A DNA stretch of 48,650 nt from Scedosporium boydii (Eukaryota > Ascomycota > Sordariomycetes > Microascales > Microascaceae), in contig NJFT01000279.1 of assembly GCA_002221725.1 (NCBI GenBank), positions 1-48,650 of the forward strand, given 5' to 3'. Positions 10,901 to 21,012 of this stretch are shown here, in pieces. Positions within the stretch are counted from its first letter, which is position 1, and every line of letters begins with the position of its first letter. Both the position numbers and the translations under genes were made by a program. Under the pieces are notes generated by a model. That model was not told the origin of the DNA and searched no databases. It saw nothing but the letters and a program-made list of their open reading frames with translations.

Positions 10901-11455
10901 TGTCTTCCAGATCGGAGCGTCAGACGTGGAGCGGTGTTTGAGGTGGGATGTTGCCGAGAAGAACCAACTGCTCGGGAATAACTCATTGAAAGTTCCGGAA
11001 TGGACAAGATTTTATCGGGATTATGTCTCGGCATTTCGGGCTTTCGTGGCAAGCGCGGTTTTCCCCAGACTTCGGCTTCAATCCGCAAGGGCTAACCAAA
11101 TATGGACATGCTCCGTTGGAAACCGCATCCTCAAGCAATGCAGCAACACAGGCATCAATCCCAACAGCACTAGCAGACGAATAATTGTTCTGGATCTTTC
11201 CCTCCTTGCCCACCTGCTTGCAGAAATATTCCGTAGTGTTTGACTAGGCAAGCCTCTGTTAGGCAAGCCAAAGGCCGAAAGGCCGATGGTCGAATTCAAA
11301 CAATCGATGAAAGAACCGAGGTGTCCATTATAAAATGGCTATCTTTGAAGACTGCTTGCAAATGTCATAATTCTTGCACGTTAAAAGTGCTCTCCCTGAG
11401 ATTGCATATCTTGTCGCCTTAACTCCCTACGGTTTAACCTCGAGCTGCTCGGAAG
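10901..11455. promoter_or_regulatory. Divergent promoter between the Zn2Cys6 regulator and the DHA1 transporter
   Basis: The 555-bp spacer must contain the start sites of both genes. It includes the paired direct repeats at 11245-11285, described separately. There is no convincing coding frame; the minus-strand ORFs here are upstream of the zinc cluster and out of its frame. Confidence 0.6.
11245..11285 (+). promoter_or_regulatory. Paired direct repeats, candidate operator
   Basis: The 10-mer TAGGCAAGCC occurs at 11245-11254 and again at 11260-11269. It is followed at once by AAAGGCCG twice in tandem (11270-11277 and 11278-11285). The block sits about 170 bp upstream of the transporter ATG. 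Binding by the adjacent regulator is inference. Confidence 0.35.
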
Positions 11456-13187
11456 ATGGAGATGTCCCCAGGGATTAGACGCGGAGCAGAACTGGAAGTC
11501 GAGGAAGAGCCAAAGTCTATTCCGTATTGGAGAGTTATTCTCGACCATAGTGCAATCACACAGGAGGTACGAAATTGGCCATACGAAGGCAGTGGAACCT
11601 CAGACGACCCCTTCATTGTCGACTGGATCGAAAATGACCCCAGAAACCCCATGAACCTTCCAGTGCTGGCCAAGTGGACATTGGTGATCATCCTTTCGTT
11701 TAGCACCATGGCAGTATCACTTGTCTCCTCCGGCTATGTCGGTGCACTACCACAAATTATAGAGGCATTTGAAGTGAGCGATATCATGGCTATCCTAGGG
11801 GTATCGCTGTATGTTCTCGGTTTTGCTCTGGGCCCTATATTATGGGCCCCATTCAGCGAAGTATATGGTCGACAGCAGGTCTTGTTCTTCACTTATGGCG
11901 CCATGACTTTCTTCAACGTGGGGGCCATCTTCTCCCAAAACATGGAGACTCTCTTGATCATGCGGTTGTTTGCGGGAACATTCGGTGCCTCTCCTTTGAC
12001 AAACACCGGGGGCGTTATAGCGGATACTTTCCCTGCGTCAGAGCGTGGGATGGCCGTGAACTTCTTCGCGATCGCACCATTCATGGGGCCGGCATTGGGC
12101 CCTATTGTTGGTGGATTTCTGGGCGAGTCTGGCGGCTGGAGATGGGTGTTGATTCTCATGGCCGTCTTCTGTGCTGTGTGTTGGGGTTTGTGCACGCTTC
12201 TCGTGCCTGAAACATTCGCTCCCATCCTATTGCGCAAGCGAGCGGACAAACTCAGTCGAGACACTGGGAAGGTCTACGTCTGCCACTTTGATATCGCCAA
12301 AGGTCGGCCTGGCCTGATCGAGGACCTTAAAGTCTCCGTGACGCGGCCGTGGCTGCTTCTATTCCGGGAGCCTATCGTTCTTATTCTGACAATCTACATG
12401 TCGATTGTTTACGGTGAGCATACCCGTCACGGAGGGATATTCCTTGATAAACGGGGTCAGGAACAAGACTAACATTTGCGCTACAGGAACCCTCTACTTA
12501 CTTTTTGCTGCCTTCCCATTTGTTTATCAGAAAGCTCGCGGGTGGGACCAAGGCTTCACTGGACTCGCCTTCATGGGGGTTCTCGTCGGCTTGGTGGCTG
12601 GAGTCATCTACAATATCCTCGATAACTCTCGCTACACTCGACTCCTCGAGCAGTCTGGCAGGCCCCTTCCGGAATCTCGCCTACCCCCAATGATGATTGG
12701 TGCCGTGGCTCTGCCAGTCGGCTTATTCTGGTTTGCCTGGGCGAATTCCCCATCGATCCACTGGATGTCTAGCATCGCAGCCGGCGCACTTTTCGGTTTT
12801 GCGTTCGCCCTCGTGTTCGTTTCAGGCAAAAATTATCTCGTCGACTCCTACACCCTCTTTTCTGCGTCGGCAGTGGCTTCTACCGTCATCATAAGATCAT
12901 TATGCGCGATGGCATTCCCGTTATTTACGCCTTACATGTACCAAAACTTAGGAATCCACTGGGCCAGCTCAATACCGGCGTTCTTATCCCTTTTGTGTGC
13001 ACCATTCCCATTTTTGTTTTACAAATACGGACCATCGATCCGAAAGCGATGCAAATATTCAAAGGAGGCTCAGCTCTTCCTTGAACGAGGTGGTCTTCAG
13101 TCCAGTGCGGAGGAGTGCTCTATGTCTGAGAATGATGACATAGAGACACCACGAAAAAAGTCTTCGGAACAGGTGGAAATGGCATAG
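11456..13187 (+). CDS. Major facilitator superfamily transporter, DHA1 (drug:H+ antiporter) type, 552 aa
   Basis: Two exons, 11456-12413 and 12487-13187, are joined across a 73-nt GT-AG intron. A hydrophilic N-terminus of about 70 residues ends in the W-x-x-NDPRNP motif usual in fungal DHA1 proteins. About 12 membrane helices follow. Diagnostic motifs are SEVYGRQ (134-140) after helix 2-3, the R-L-F-A-G-T-F-G element (170-177), and the antiporter motif C, GPALGPIVGG (211-220). The central loop is hydrophilic and the tail is acidic/basic. Relatives (Tpo1/Flr1-like) export toxic compounds or metabolites across the plasma membrane in exchange for protons. It is divergent from the Zn2Cys6 gene and convergent (195 bp) with the monooxygenase gene, so it plausibly exports that pathway's product. 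An ATG two codons downstream (11462) could also start translation. Confidence 0.93.
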
Positions 13188-13382
13188 TAGGCAGGGATAA
13201 AGGCGGATGGGGGAATACACGGGGCCGTGGGTTGACGGCCGTGCTATGCGTGCTGGGGTATATCGGTGAAGCGAGGGGCTCTTTTAGATTTGGGTTCATT
13301 GTCCTCAGCCTACTCGCCATGTCGCGTTCACCTGGATATTCGCAAAATTAACGGAGATAGAGAAAAGAAATAGAACTTTGAT

Positions 13383-15184
13383 TTATGTACCCCATACTCT
13401 AGTCCATGCTCTAGCCTGCAAGGAACATGGCGATGACTTGTCGACGAGCACCCAACCCTCCCTGATCGAACTATCCGCATCAAGCGATTCAACATCACCT
13501 AAGGGCTTCTTCCTATCATTTCCATCTCCGGGACGGGGATACTTAACTATGTGCTCCACTGCCCAAATCAGAGCTTTGTCCAAAACTGGGGGTATTCTGC
13601 CCTCGCCTTTGAGTGTTCCCAACCCGGCAATCCTAAACAGTCGTTCTAGATATTCGAAAGTCTCTCCTGTATCCCCGGAAATGTCGTGAAACTTCAGTCT
13701 TTCAGCTCTTGTGCGCTTCTCTCTTTCCTCTTCCCATCTGGCCTGCTCCTCTAACGGTGGCAATGGGGTGGCGTTCCTTCCCGAGAATAGTCTCGCCAGG
13801 GCAATGCTTTGATACTCGAAGCTCCGAAACGTGAGCGCACGTGGCAAACCCACAATTCCAAGCGTAGGGAAGTCCTGGAAAAAGCTATGCCAGTAGGTCT
13901 TGATCAGCTTTCCAGCCCTGTAGTCGTAGAGTGGGCGTCCATTGGACTCCACGTCCCAGAACGGATAAGACGGCTTGTATCCGGTGCAGTAAATTACCGT
14001 ATCAACGCCATCCAGATATGTGCCGTCGTCAAACACAACGCGGCCGCTCGGGAGATACTCCTTCACGACGGGTTTCCACTCGATTCCCTTGGGCGGCTCG
14101 TCCCCGTCCCATCTGGATTTGGACCTTCGCGATTGATAAAGTGGCAACTTGGCGTATGACACCAGTTCACTGGACAGATCGTGACCCGAAGCGGAATTTC
14201 CGATGATCAGAATCTTCTTATCAGCGTAGATACGTGGTTCGCGGTAAAGTTTCGAGTGAACGACACGGCCGGGGAACTTATCCAAGTATCCTTCCAGTCC
14301 CACGACGGAGGGTATCTATGGATGTCAGCTCACTCGGCCTAGAACGCCATCTGAAGGAACCGCAAGATGCTATACGAAAGAATCTCACGCACATATGGAA
14401 TTGAATAATGCCCATTTGCAAGAATCACGGCGTCGAATTCTTCTTCCCACCAGATGTCGACATGTGTGGCGGGTTCATATTTGCGCAGGGCCAATCTCCA
14501 CCTATCCTTCTCGCCTTTCGATGGAGGCTGGATTCTTGTCAGCTTCTCAACGGTAGTGTTGAGTACCAAATACGAGTCCGTCTTGTGGATAGAGAAGTAA
14601 TTTTCGATGTATTGTCGGGGTACCCAGTAGGGAGCAAAGGGTCCGTATGCGAACCTGGCATCCGAAAAGGACATGGCTATATCGGGCACATTCGTGCTGC
14701 CCTCGCTGTTAGCCGTTTGATCGGAAAAGTCCAAGGTGAACAGAGCTTCTTTTCGCGCCTACGTTAGAGATTTGTAAATCGGCGTTGAGGAGAACCGTTC
14801 TTGGCGATTCGGGGGAGTGGTTCGTGGTAGGTTCTCAGGGATAGACAAAGGCGGGTCGATATCCGGAGGCAAGTCTCCTGGCCGAGGAGGGGGGCTTTTT
14901 CTGGGATCCGCATCGTAGATCCTTCAACATTCAAGGTTCTGTTAGCCGATCGCCTTGGTCGCTGCGAAGGGCTAGATAGCCGAGTCGACTTGCCATGTCC
15001 CCCCGGGGGTCTCTCGCCTCTCAAACACGCGGATGCGTTCAAAATAGTTTTCCGCCTTGAATGCTGCCGCCGTGATGGCACCTATCGTAGTCACATCTTA
15101 GATTGTATGTTCAAGACAGCTCGTCGTCGTCTTTACAATACCTGCGGCCCCCGCACCAATGATGGCTACAGATTTTATACTCAT
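13383..15184 (-). CDS. Flavin-containing monooxygenase (FMO-like), 511 aa
   Basis: Five exons fit: 15184-15142, 15081-14994, 14921-14763, 14705-14393 and 14315-13383. Residues 8-15 give the FAD-binding GxGxxG (IIGAGAAG). The FMO fingerprint FxGxxxHxxxY is present from F215 to Y225, and the NADPH-binding GxSxxG follows at G240-N-S-A-S-G245. Length and order match class B flavoprotein monooxygenases, which oxygenate N, S or carbonyl carbons using NADPH and O2. Intron 2 (14922-14993) starts with GC rather than GT (GCAAGT...AAG), and its removal restores the expected W-I-Y-D-x-DP. Intron 3 (14706-14762) is 57 nt. If retained it gives an in-frame TAG at 14759-14761. The gene is convergent with the DHA1 transporter. 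Confidence 0.9.
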
Positions 15185-17390
15185 TTTCCTTGAGTATCGC
15201 CAATGTCGTTACAAAAGCCTCGACGTTTACAATATCATACTGATCAATTGATGGCTTGGTCTTCTCCGAACAATCCGGATACCGCCGGACGGAAGGTAGG
15301 AATCGGCCATTCGTCATCGCCATCGGATATTTCACCATCACCGCGTCACGTGTAGCCGCAAACGTTGGACGACACGCCTTTTTGGCCTTTTGTACATGAA
15401 ATCGTGTTGTGAGTGAGTCCTTGCGCCATTTTATTAGAGCGGTCTATGTAGAGGATCTTCTTCCCCCATATTTGTCCCAGTGTCATGTTCAGTCTTCAAA
15501 CATCTTGACTCATCGCCTAGCACGAACTCCTCGAGGCTCGAAATAATCAAAAAGTCTAGATCGAGAAGCCCTATGGAAGAATAAAGGGAAGGGACGTTTT
15601 ATAAAAAATAAAAATAAAAAGAAAAAATGGGAAAAAAATAGAAAAACAAAAATAAATAGTCCGGAAAAAGAGAAAGTAGTGCGGAATCAGCTAGGACATT
15701 ATCTGCAAGCTTCATAAAGGGTTACTCGCCCCTACTAACTGTTCTCTCGAGTACATGAAGCTAGGTGATCCAGGAATTCATGTATTTCGAAATGTAATTC
15801 ATTTCAGGATCCTAGCAGTAACCTATACTAAATCCAGCACCTTATTATGAAGTCCTTTGCCGCGCTACTGTCTCTCCAAGTTGGACGCTCACCATAGCTT
15901 AGCTTCACTATATCCTCGTCATCGCCGTGAAGTATTCTGCATTCGATAAACTCGTATAAAGCCGTCCCTGGCGTAAATAATTTCTCGCGTCATAACAGAT
16001 ATGTGTTCGTAATTTTTGGCCCTGACTGAAGGCTCGTCGCGCGTTTCGTTCGAGCCGAAAGTCCCAAGGGCGGGCCTGAAGTAATGGCCCTCCGAAGTCG
16101 GAGAGAATGATTTGTAGTTGTCGAATAACAGAGGATTCCGCACAGGTTAATCCGACCATGGGATCCGTTTACCGTACAGGTCGGACACACCTTCCGCGAG
16201 GTCGGTCGCCATCATTAACCGGGTTTTTCTTCGTCGGGCACACCGTAATGAACTCCCTCAACACCTCAGTGGGCCCGTTCAAGCTTGAGCACGTGGGTGG
16301 TGGTACGAACCCCCTGAGTCCAAATGGCTTGGAGACGAGGGATGAGTGTCCCAAAACGTTAGAGATCCCGACCTCACACTCGACAGTTCAGTCAGTAGGT
16401 ATTGGAAGACGTTCATATCCAACGGCAGCCTTTCCAGACGGAGAGTCCTTTCAGCTCCGTTCCTTTTTGGTTGCCGTATTCCGTATAGGTAATGTCAAAG
16501 CCGACCTGCCAGAACCTTGGTTCTGCTGGTGAATGGATTTACGCGCAGCCGTGCTTTGCTGCGATCGTAGATGGCGTTTACTGTCCTGAACAGGTGTCTC
16601 CGAGATAAGCCACGTGTGAAGCCGGTCATGATTTATTTTCCACGTCTCATGCTCCGGCCATTCGAGGAAGGAAATCGTTCTTTGCTTGTGCCCTCTCCAC
16701 TCTTATTATAGATACTATCCTACTGTTATTTCACGAAGTTGGAAGAGAGAACAAAGGAAAAAAGATAAACGAGCGGTGTGAGAGTTCACTAGAAAGAGGC
16801 CATCCGCAGGTTCAACTAAAGCAGCACATCATATCTGACTTTAAGAATACCACAGCGTATTTGTGAGTCCGGGCAAGACGTGCTTCGTCTGGGATACTCA
16901 TATTACCTTGGACAGCCTCCCGGGCATGGAAATGGAGGGAGAGTTTTAGCCATTGATGTATCGGAGGATCCCCGATCGGCACTCGGCATTCGGAGCTAGA
17001 GCCAAGCAGAACTGCCGGAGAGCGTAACCGGACCAATTTGGACAAAGGGGTCCACACTTCCCCGCAACCCATGCGTCCCGAGGTCGTATTAGCAGTACGA
17101 GGTAAGGCAAGGATCAGGGATAAAGTGGTCTCGAGCCCACGACCCAACAGCAAAGCTCAACCGATTTCTAAGCAAATTGGGTGGGAAGAAAATTTTCTGA
17201 ACTCCCCAGCGCAGTTAAAGGGCCTAAAGGTCGCTGTAACACCAAGTTTTCGCTGAGGAGGTGGTCTTTAAATGAATGGAACAGCCTATATTGCACCGCT
17301 GTGTCGGTTACCAACGAAGAACGGCCCATGACATCTAATGGCATTTAGCAACAGCAGTTCTAAGGGTGGATTGTTGGTTTAGCATCCGTC
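15185..17390. other. Intergenic, A-rich low-complexity stretch, no gene seen
   Basis: The 2.2-kb gap separates the FMO gene from the MCT-like transporter. Positions 15600-15660 are an A-rich run with scattered T and G. Open frames such as the 141-codon frame at 16107-16532 have no recognisable domain and poor coding character. A CACGTG hexamer sits near 15346, upstream of the FMO start. Confidence 0.5.
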
Positions 17391-18894
17391 ATGGGGGAGG
17401 ACGAGGAAAAGAAAGCCGTCCCGGCCGAGTCACGACCCTCTGACGATGTCGAGATCGCACCCATTCCCGAGGTCTTCAGCGACGAGATTCCGGATGGCGG
17501 CTTGGTGGCTTGGCTCCAAGTGACAGGAGCATTTGCCCTCTTCTTCAATTCATGGTGAGTTGATTGGATTGCTTTTTTCTTGTTTTTATTATTTATCTTA
17601 TTGTATTCCCTCCCCCCCTTTTTATTTTTTTTTTATTTTTCGTATTTCTACTGTTTTCCCACTTGAAGGGTACGCATCTGGGGACGACGAGGGAAAATGC
17701 GAAAAAGAACAAGAAGAAGAAGAAAAGGAAAAAGGCCGAGTAATAAATATACTAACACACACAAGGGGCATTGCGAACACGTTTGGAGTGTACCAGACGT
17801 ATTATGAGACACATTTCTTGAGCTCCTCAACACCCGATGCCATTGCCTGGATAGGTTCTCTTCAATCGTTTCTTCTCCTTGCGGGTGGACTCGTCTCCGG
17901 TCCTCTATTTGATGGTGGCTGGTTCAGAGCCACGATAGCTTTCGGATCAATCGCCGTCTGTTTCGGCTTTATGATGATGAGTCTTGCTACACAGTACTGG
18001 CAGATCATTCTTGCTCAAGGTTTCTGCATTGGTCTCGGTGCTGGCTGTATGGTCGTGCCATCCCTCTCGATCCTGCCACAGTATTTTCTCAAGAAACGTG
18101 CTCTTGTGACCGGCTTCACCGTCTGTGGCAGTAGTCTCGGTGGAGTAATCTACCCGCTCATCTTCCAAGGCTTGATCGACAACGTAGGCTTCGGCTGGAC
18201 GAATAGAATTCTCGGCTTCATCTCCATCATAACATGCTCTTTCTCCGTGGCCGTCATGCGGCTCCGTGCAAAGCCGCGCAAAGTTCGATCGCCCTTCGAC
18301 CCTAAGGCTTTCCGGGAGCCTGCGTACCTCTTCTATTGCTTCGCCATGTTCTGCAGCAACTTCGGCTTCTTCCCGCCAATCTTTTATCTGCAGACCTATG
18401 CTCTGGGCCACGGCCTGACGAATACAAACATAGCCCTCAAGCTCGTCGCTATTCTTAACGCTGCTTCCATCCTCGGTCGTCTGGCACCGTCTCCGGCAGT
18501 TGGCCTCATCGGCCCTATCAACACGATGATAGTAGTTATTGCCATGGCCAGCACCGTTGCGTTTACATGGATCGCTGTCCACACAGGAGCGGGCAATATT
18601 GTCTTCGCCGTAATGTACGGCTTCACTACCGGCGGCATCGTGTCTCTACCCGCCGTCGTCCTAGCTTCCATTACAGAGGACCTCAGTTTTATGGGCTCGC
18701 GATTAGGCACATCCAACTTTTGCAATGCCATAGCCTCTCTGTGCGGTCCCCCCCTCGCCGGGGCCATTCTCAGATCGACAGGAAAATATCTTGGTGTCCA
18801 GCTCTTTTCGGGGTTTCTCCTTTTGGGAGCGTGCCTGTTTTTCGTGGTGTCTAGGTTCTCAAGAGTAGGATTTAGGCTAGGAGTCAATGTCTGA
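17391..18894 (+). CDS. MCT-like major facilitator transporter (monocarboxylate-porter homologue), 430 aa
   Basis: Exon 1 (17391-17554) encodes a charged N-terminus followed by the PDGG motif (34-37) that begins the first helix in fungal MCT-like transporters. A 211-nt intron (GTGAGT ... ACTAAC ... AAG) leads to exon 2 (17766-18894). The joint reads N-S-W-G-I-A-N-T-F-G, which is typical for the family. Around 12 membrane helices are evident, with YFLKKRALVTG in the loop between helices 4 and 5. The intron happens to be open in one frame, so an automatic model starting at 17533 would be longer and wrong. These proteins carry monocarboxylates, riboflavin or secondary metabolites, and several sit in biosynthetic clusters. 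The gene is convergent with the tyrosinase gene, with 576 bp between stops. Confidence 0.92.
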
Positions 18895-19470
18895 AGTTAT
18901 CTCGAGTTTGCACGAAACTAACTCATCTAGCTGATCCACCAACTTGATTCCGCAAGGAATATATCACATATGGGATCTAAAGCTGGCCCGACTGAGTCAT
19001 TTTTTCGCTGTCAAGATGAGCTGTTCCCTGAGCCTGAGTTGCCACGCTGGTAGAAAAATAAATAATAAAAGTGAACAGTAAAGAAAAGGAAATCATAATG
19101 ACAATTAAAAAGAAATTCAAATCCATGGCCTTGCCAAGTCTTCCATTGCAAGTGTTAGAGCCTACTACAGCTAACCTTATGGCGCAGTGAGCAAAATGGA
19201 TCTCACCATGAATAAACTTTGCCATGGGTAGACGTAGTATGCACTTCACCCGGCCTAATGAAGAAGGGGAAACATAATGCACCAAGCTTAACAGACTCGG
19301 AGGTGAACGTAGAGGTTCATGAAGCGTGGAAGAATTTGCTACATACTACCCACAAATAGAGAGAACACATAAAGCGGTACATCGTGGAGCAACTGATTGG
19401 CCCCGCAGGACCCACGCCGGCCATGGGGGCCTACCAACGCCACGGAACTAGACAGTCAGACTACCGATTA
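18895..19470. other. Convergent intergenic spacer
   Basis: The 576 bp between the 3' ends of the transporter and tyrosinase genes hold both 3' untranslated regions. I see no gene and no clear terminator structure. Confidence 0.5.
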
Positions 19471-21012
19471 TTATACATAAATGTAACAGAAAGGCTCCGA
19501 GCCCATCTGGTCGTTGAGTTCTCCCAGAGTGCGGGGACCAGCAGTCCACTTGAGATCTACCACGGTCTTTTGGGCGTCCGCGTTCGTCATTCTCGAGAAG
19601 CTAATACCGGGGATGGCCTGAAGGCGGTTCTCAGGGTCTTGCATCTGCCACAGCCACCAGAGACGGTCGAGAGCCGCGTGGTGCATCCAGAAAGTTGGGT
19701 CTCCGGGAGAAGCGTAGAAGTCCTGATGTATCACTGTGTCAGTTTACCTACGAGAAGTAAGGGACGGCTTGAGGGGGGGGAGCGTGAAATATCAGAACGC
19801 TTACACCACCAGGATCGCCACCAGTGATATAGTGGCCGCCGGAATGAAGGCCCCACGGGAACTCATCACCTCGGAGGTACGGCTGCCCAAGGTAACGATT
19901 ATAAAACGCATCCACGTCGGGGTAGTCCATGACCAGAGAGTAGGAGTGGTTCGCGTCTGCGCCCGCTGCGGAGAACTTGTTGAGGTCGCGGCGGAGACAT
20001 CGGGGGTTGGAGCCAAGACCATCTGCGCGGGGATTTCTGGGTAGGTCGTTGAGCACGGTCCCGAGGGGACCGAGACTCACAACCATACTGGTGCATTTTG
20101 TCAGCGAAGTTTGCTACGACATGGGGTGAAGGTGGCATGAGACGTACTCGGCGAAGGGACCGTCGGTGACACAGCCACCACCGCCAGCAGCGGGGATGAC
20201 ATTGTACGGGCGTGGATAGGGCATTACAACACCACCGTACGTGGCTGGTGCACCATTGCCTCCCATGCTGGTCGCGTTTCCATTGAACAGAGGAGAAGTG
20301 ATCGGATCTTGGTGTCTCTGGTAGTTCATATAAGGCTGATATCCCTTGTACCCGCATTCGTCTCTCAAGGCTTGCTCGTAAGCCCAGATGTAGTACCTAT
20401 GGCTGGCGAAAAGGTTCGTCTATCCGGGGGTTAGCAGAGCTACCTGGGACTGGACGGACCTAGGCAAGTTGGTTACCTACAGGAGCATGAAGAACGGGGA
20501 TTCCTGTGACATGGGTAGCAACGAAGTCATCGTATCGGTTGAGGACACCAGGAACTTGCTCCTGGGCCTTGGGAGGCAGCTTCATGAGGCACTGGACGGC
20601 CTGGATATAATCCTTGCGCTCGTCGATGGTCAAATCCGCCCTGGAAATGAAGTCATCAGTCCCTCAGCCATTCTCCAGTCATGAACTCTCCACATTTCAA
20701 AACTCACCATTCTTTCCTCTGCACGGCATTCTCAAGAGTGCACTTGGAACCGGTCTTTTCTACCCACTCGGCAATCTTGGGGAATGTTTCATCGGCCAGC
20801 TGGTCGACAATGTCCCTCTCGTAGTCTCCGTTTCGCCATCTGTTTCATGCCAGCTTGTTAATGGCAAGCGTTACCTCGGCATTATGCCGGGGAAGCAATA
20901 GGTGAGGGGGTATTCTCGCTTACACGTCAAGAGTAGAAAATCTCTTCTTGAGGGTGCTGGCCTGCGCACCAAGCAGCGGCGCTGCAAGCACGAGAGCCCA
21001 AGCAGAACGCAT
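19471..21012 (-). CDS. Short secreted tyrosinase / catechol-oxidase-type copper enzyme, 395 aa
   Basis: Six exons splice in frame: 21012-20924, 20839-20708, 20640-20481, 20419-20148, 20087-19805 and 19722-19471. Introns are 60-84 nt, with branch sites such as CTGAC. The N-terminus is a signal peptide of about 18-20 residues, so the enzyme is probably extracellular. Copper site A ligands are H117, H125 and H134 (F-x-x-H-R). Copper site B ligands are H299, H303 and H327 in the D-P-T-F-W-M-H-H-x3-D signature. Several Cys residues probably form disulfides. It lacks the long C-terminal propeptide of classical tyrosinases and lacks a Cys two residues before H125, so no thioether crosslink is expected. 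Such enzymes oxidise phenols or catechols to quinones. Its place beside two transporters and other oxidases suggests phenolic tailoring or melanin-like chemistry, which is inference. Confidence 0.92.

Noticed and set aside
14759..14761. Nonsense codon making the FMO a pseudogene
   Set aside because: A 57-nt GT-AG intron (14706-14762) removes it in the correct phase and gives a family-like junction.
16107..16532. 141-codon plus-strand ORF in the 15-17 kb gap
   Set aside because: Irregular composition, no domain, and similar-length antisense frames over the same DNA.
16801..16820. Similarity to the 3' end of 18S rRNA (CCGCAGGTTCA)
   Set aside because: Only about 11-14 bases match and the flanks do not continue as rDNA.
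17533..18894. Single 453-codon frame for the MCT-like transporter
   Set aside because: Its first 75 codons are intron sequence that happens to be open. The true start at 17391 gives the PDGG motif, and splicing 17555-17765 rejoins the family pattern.
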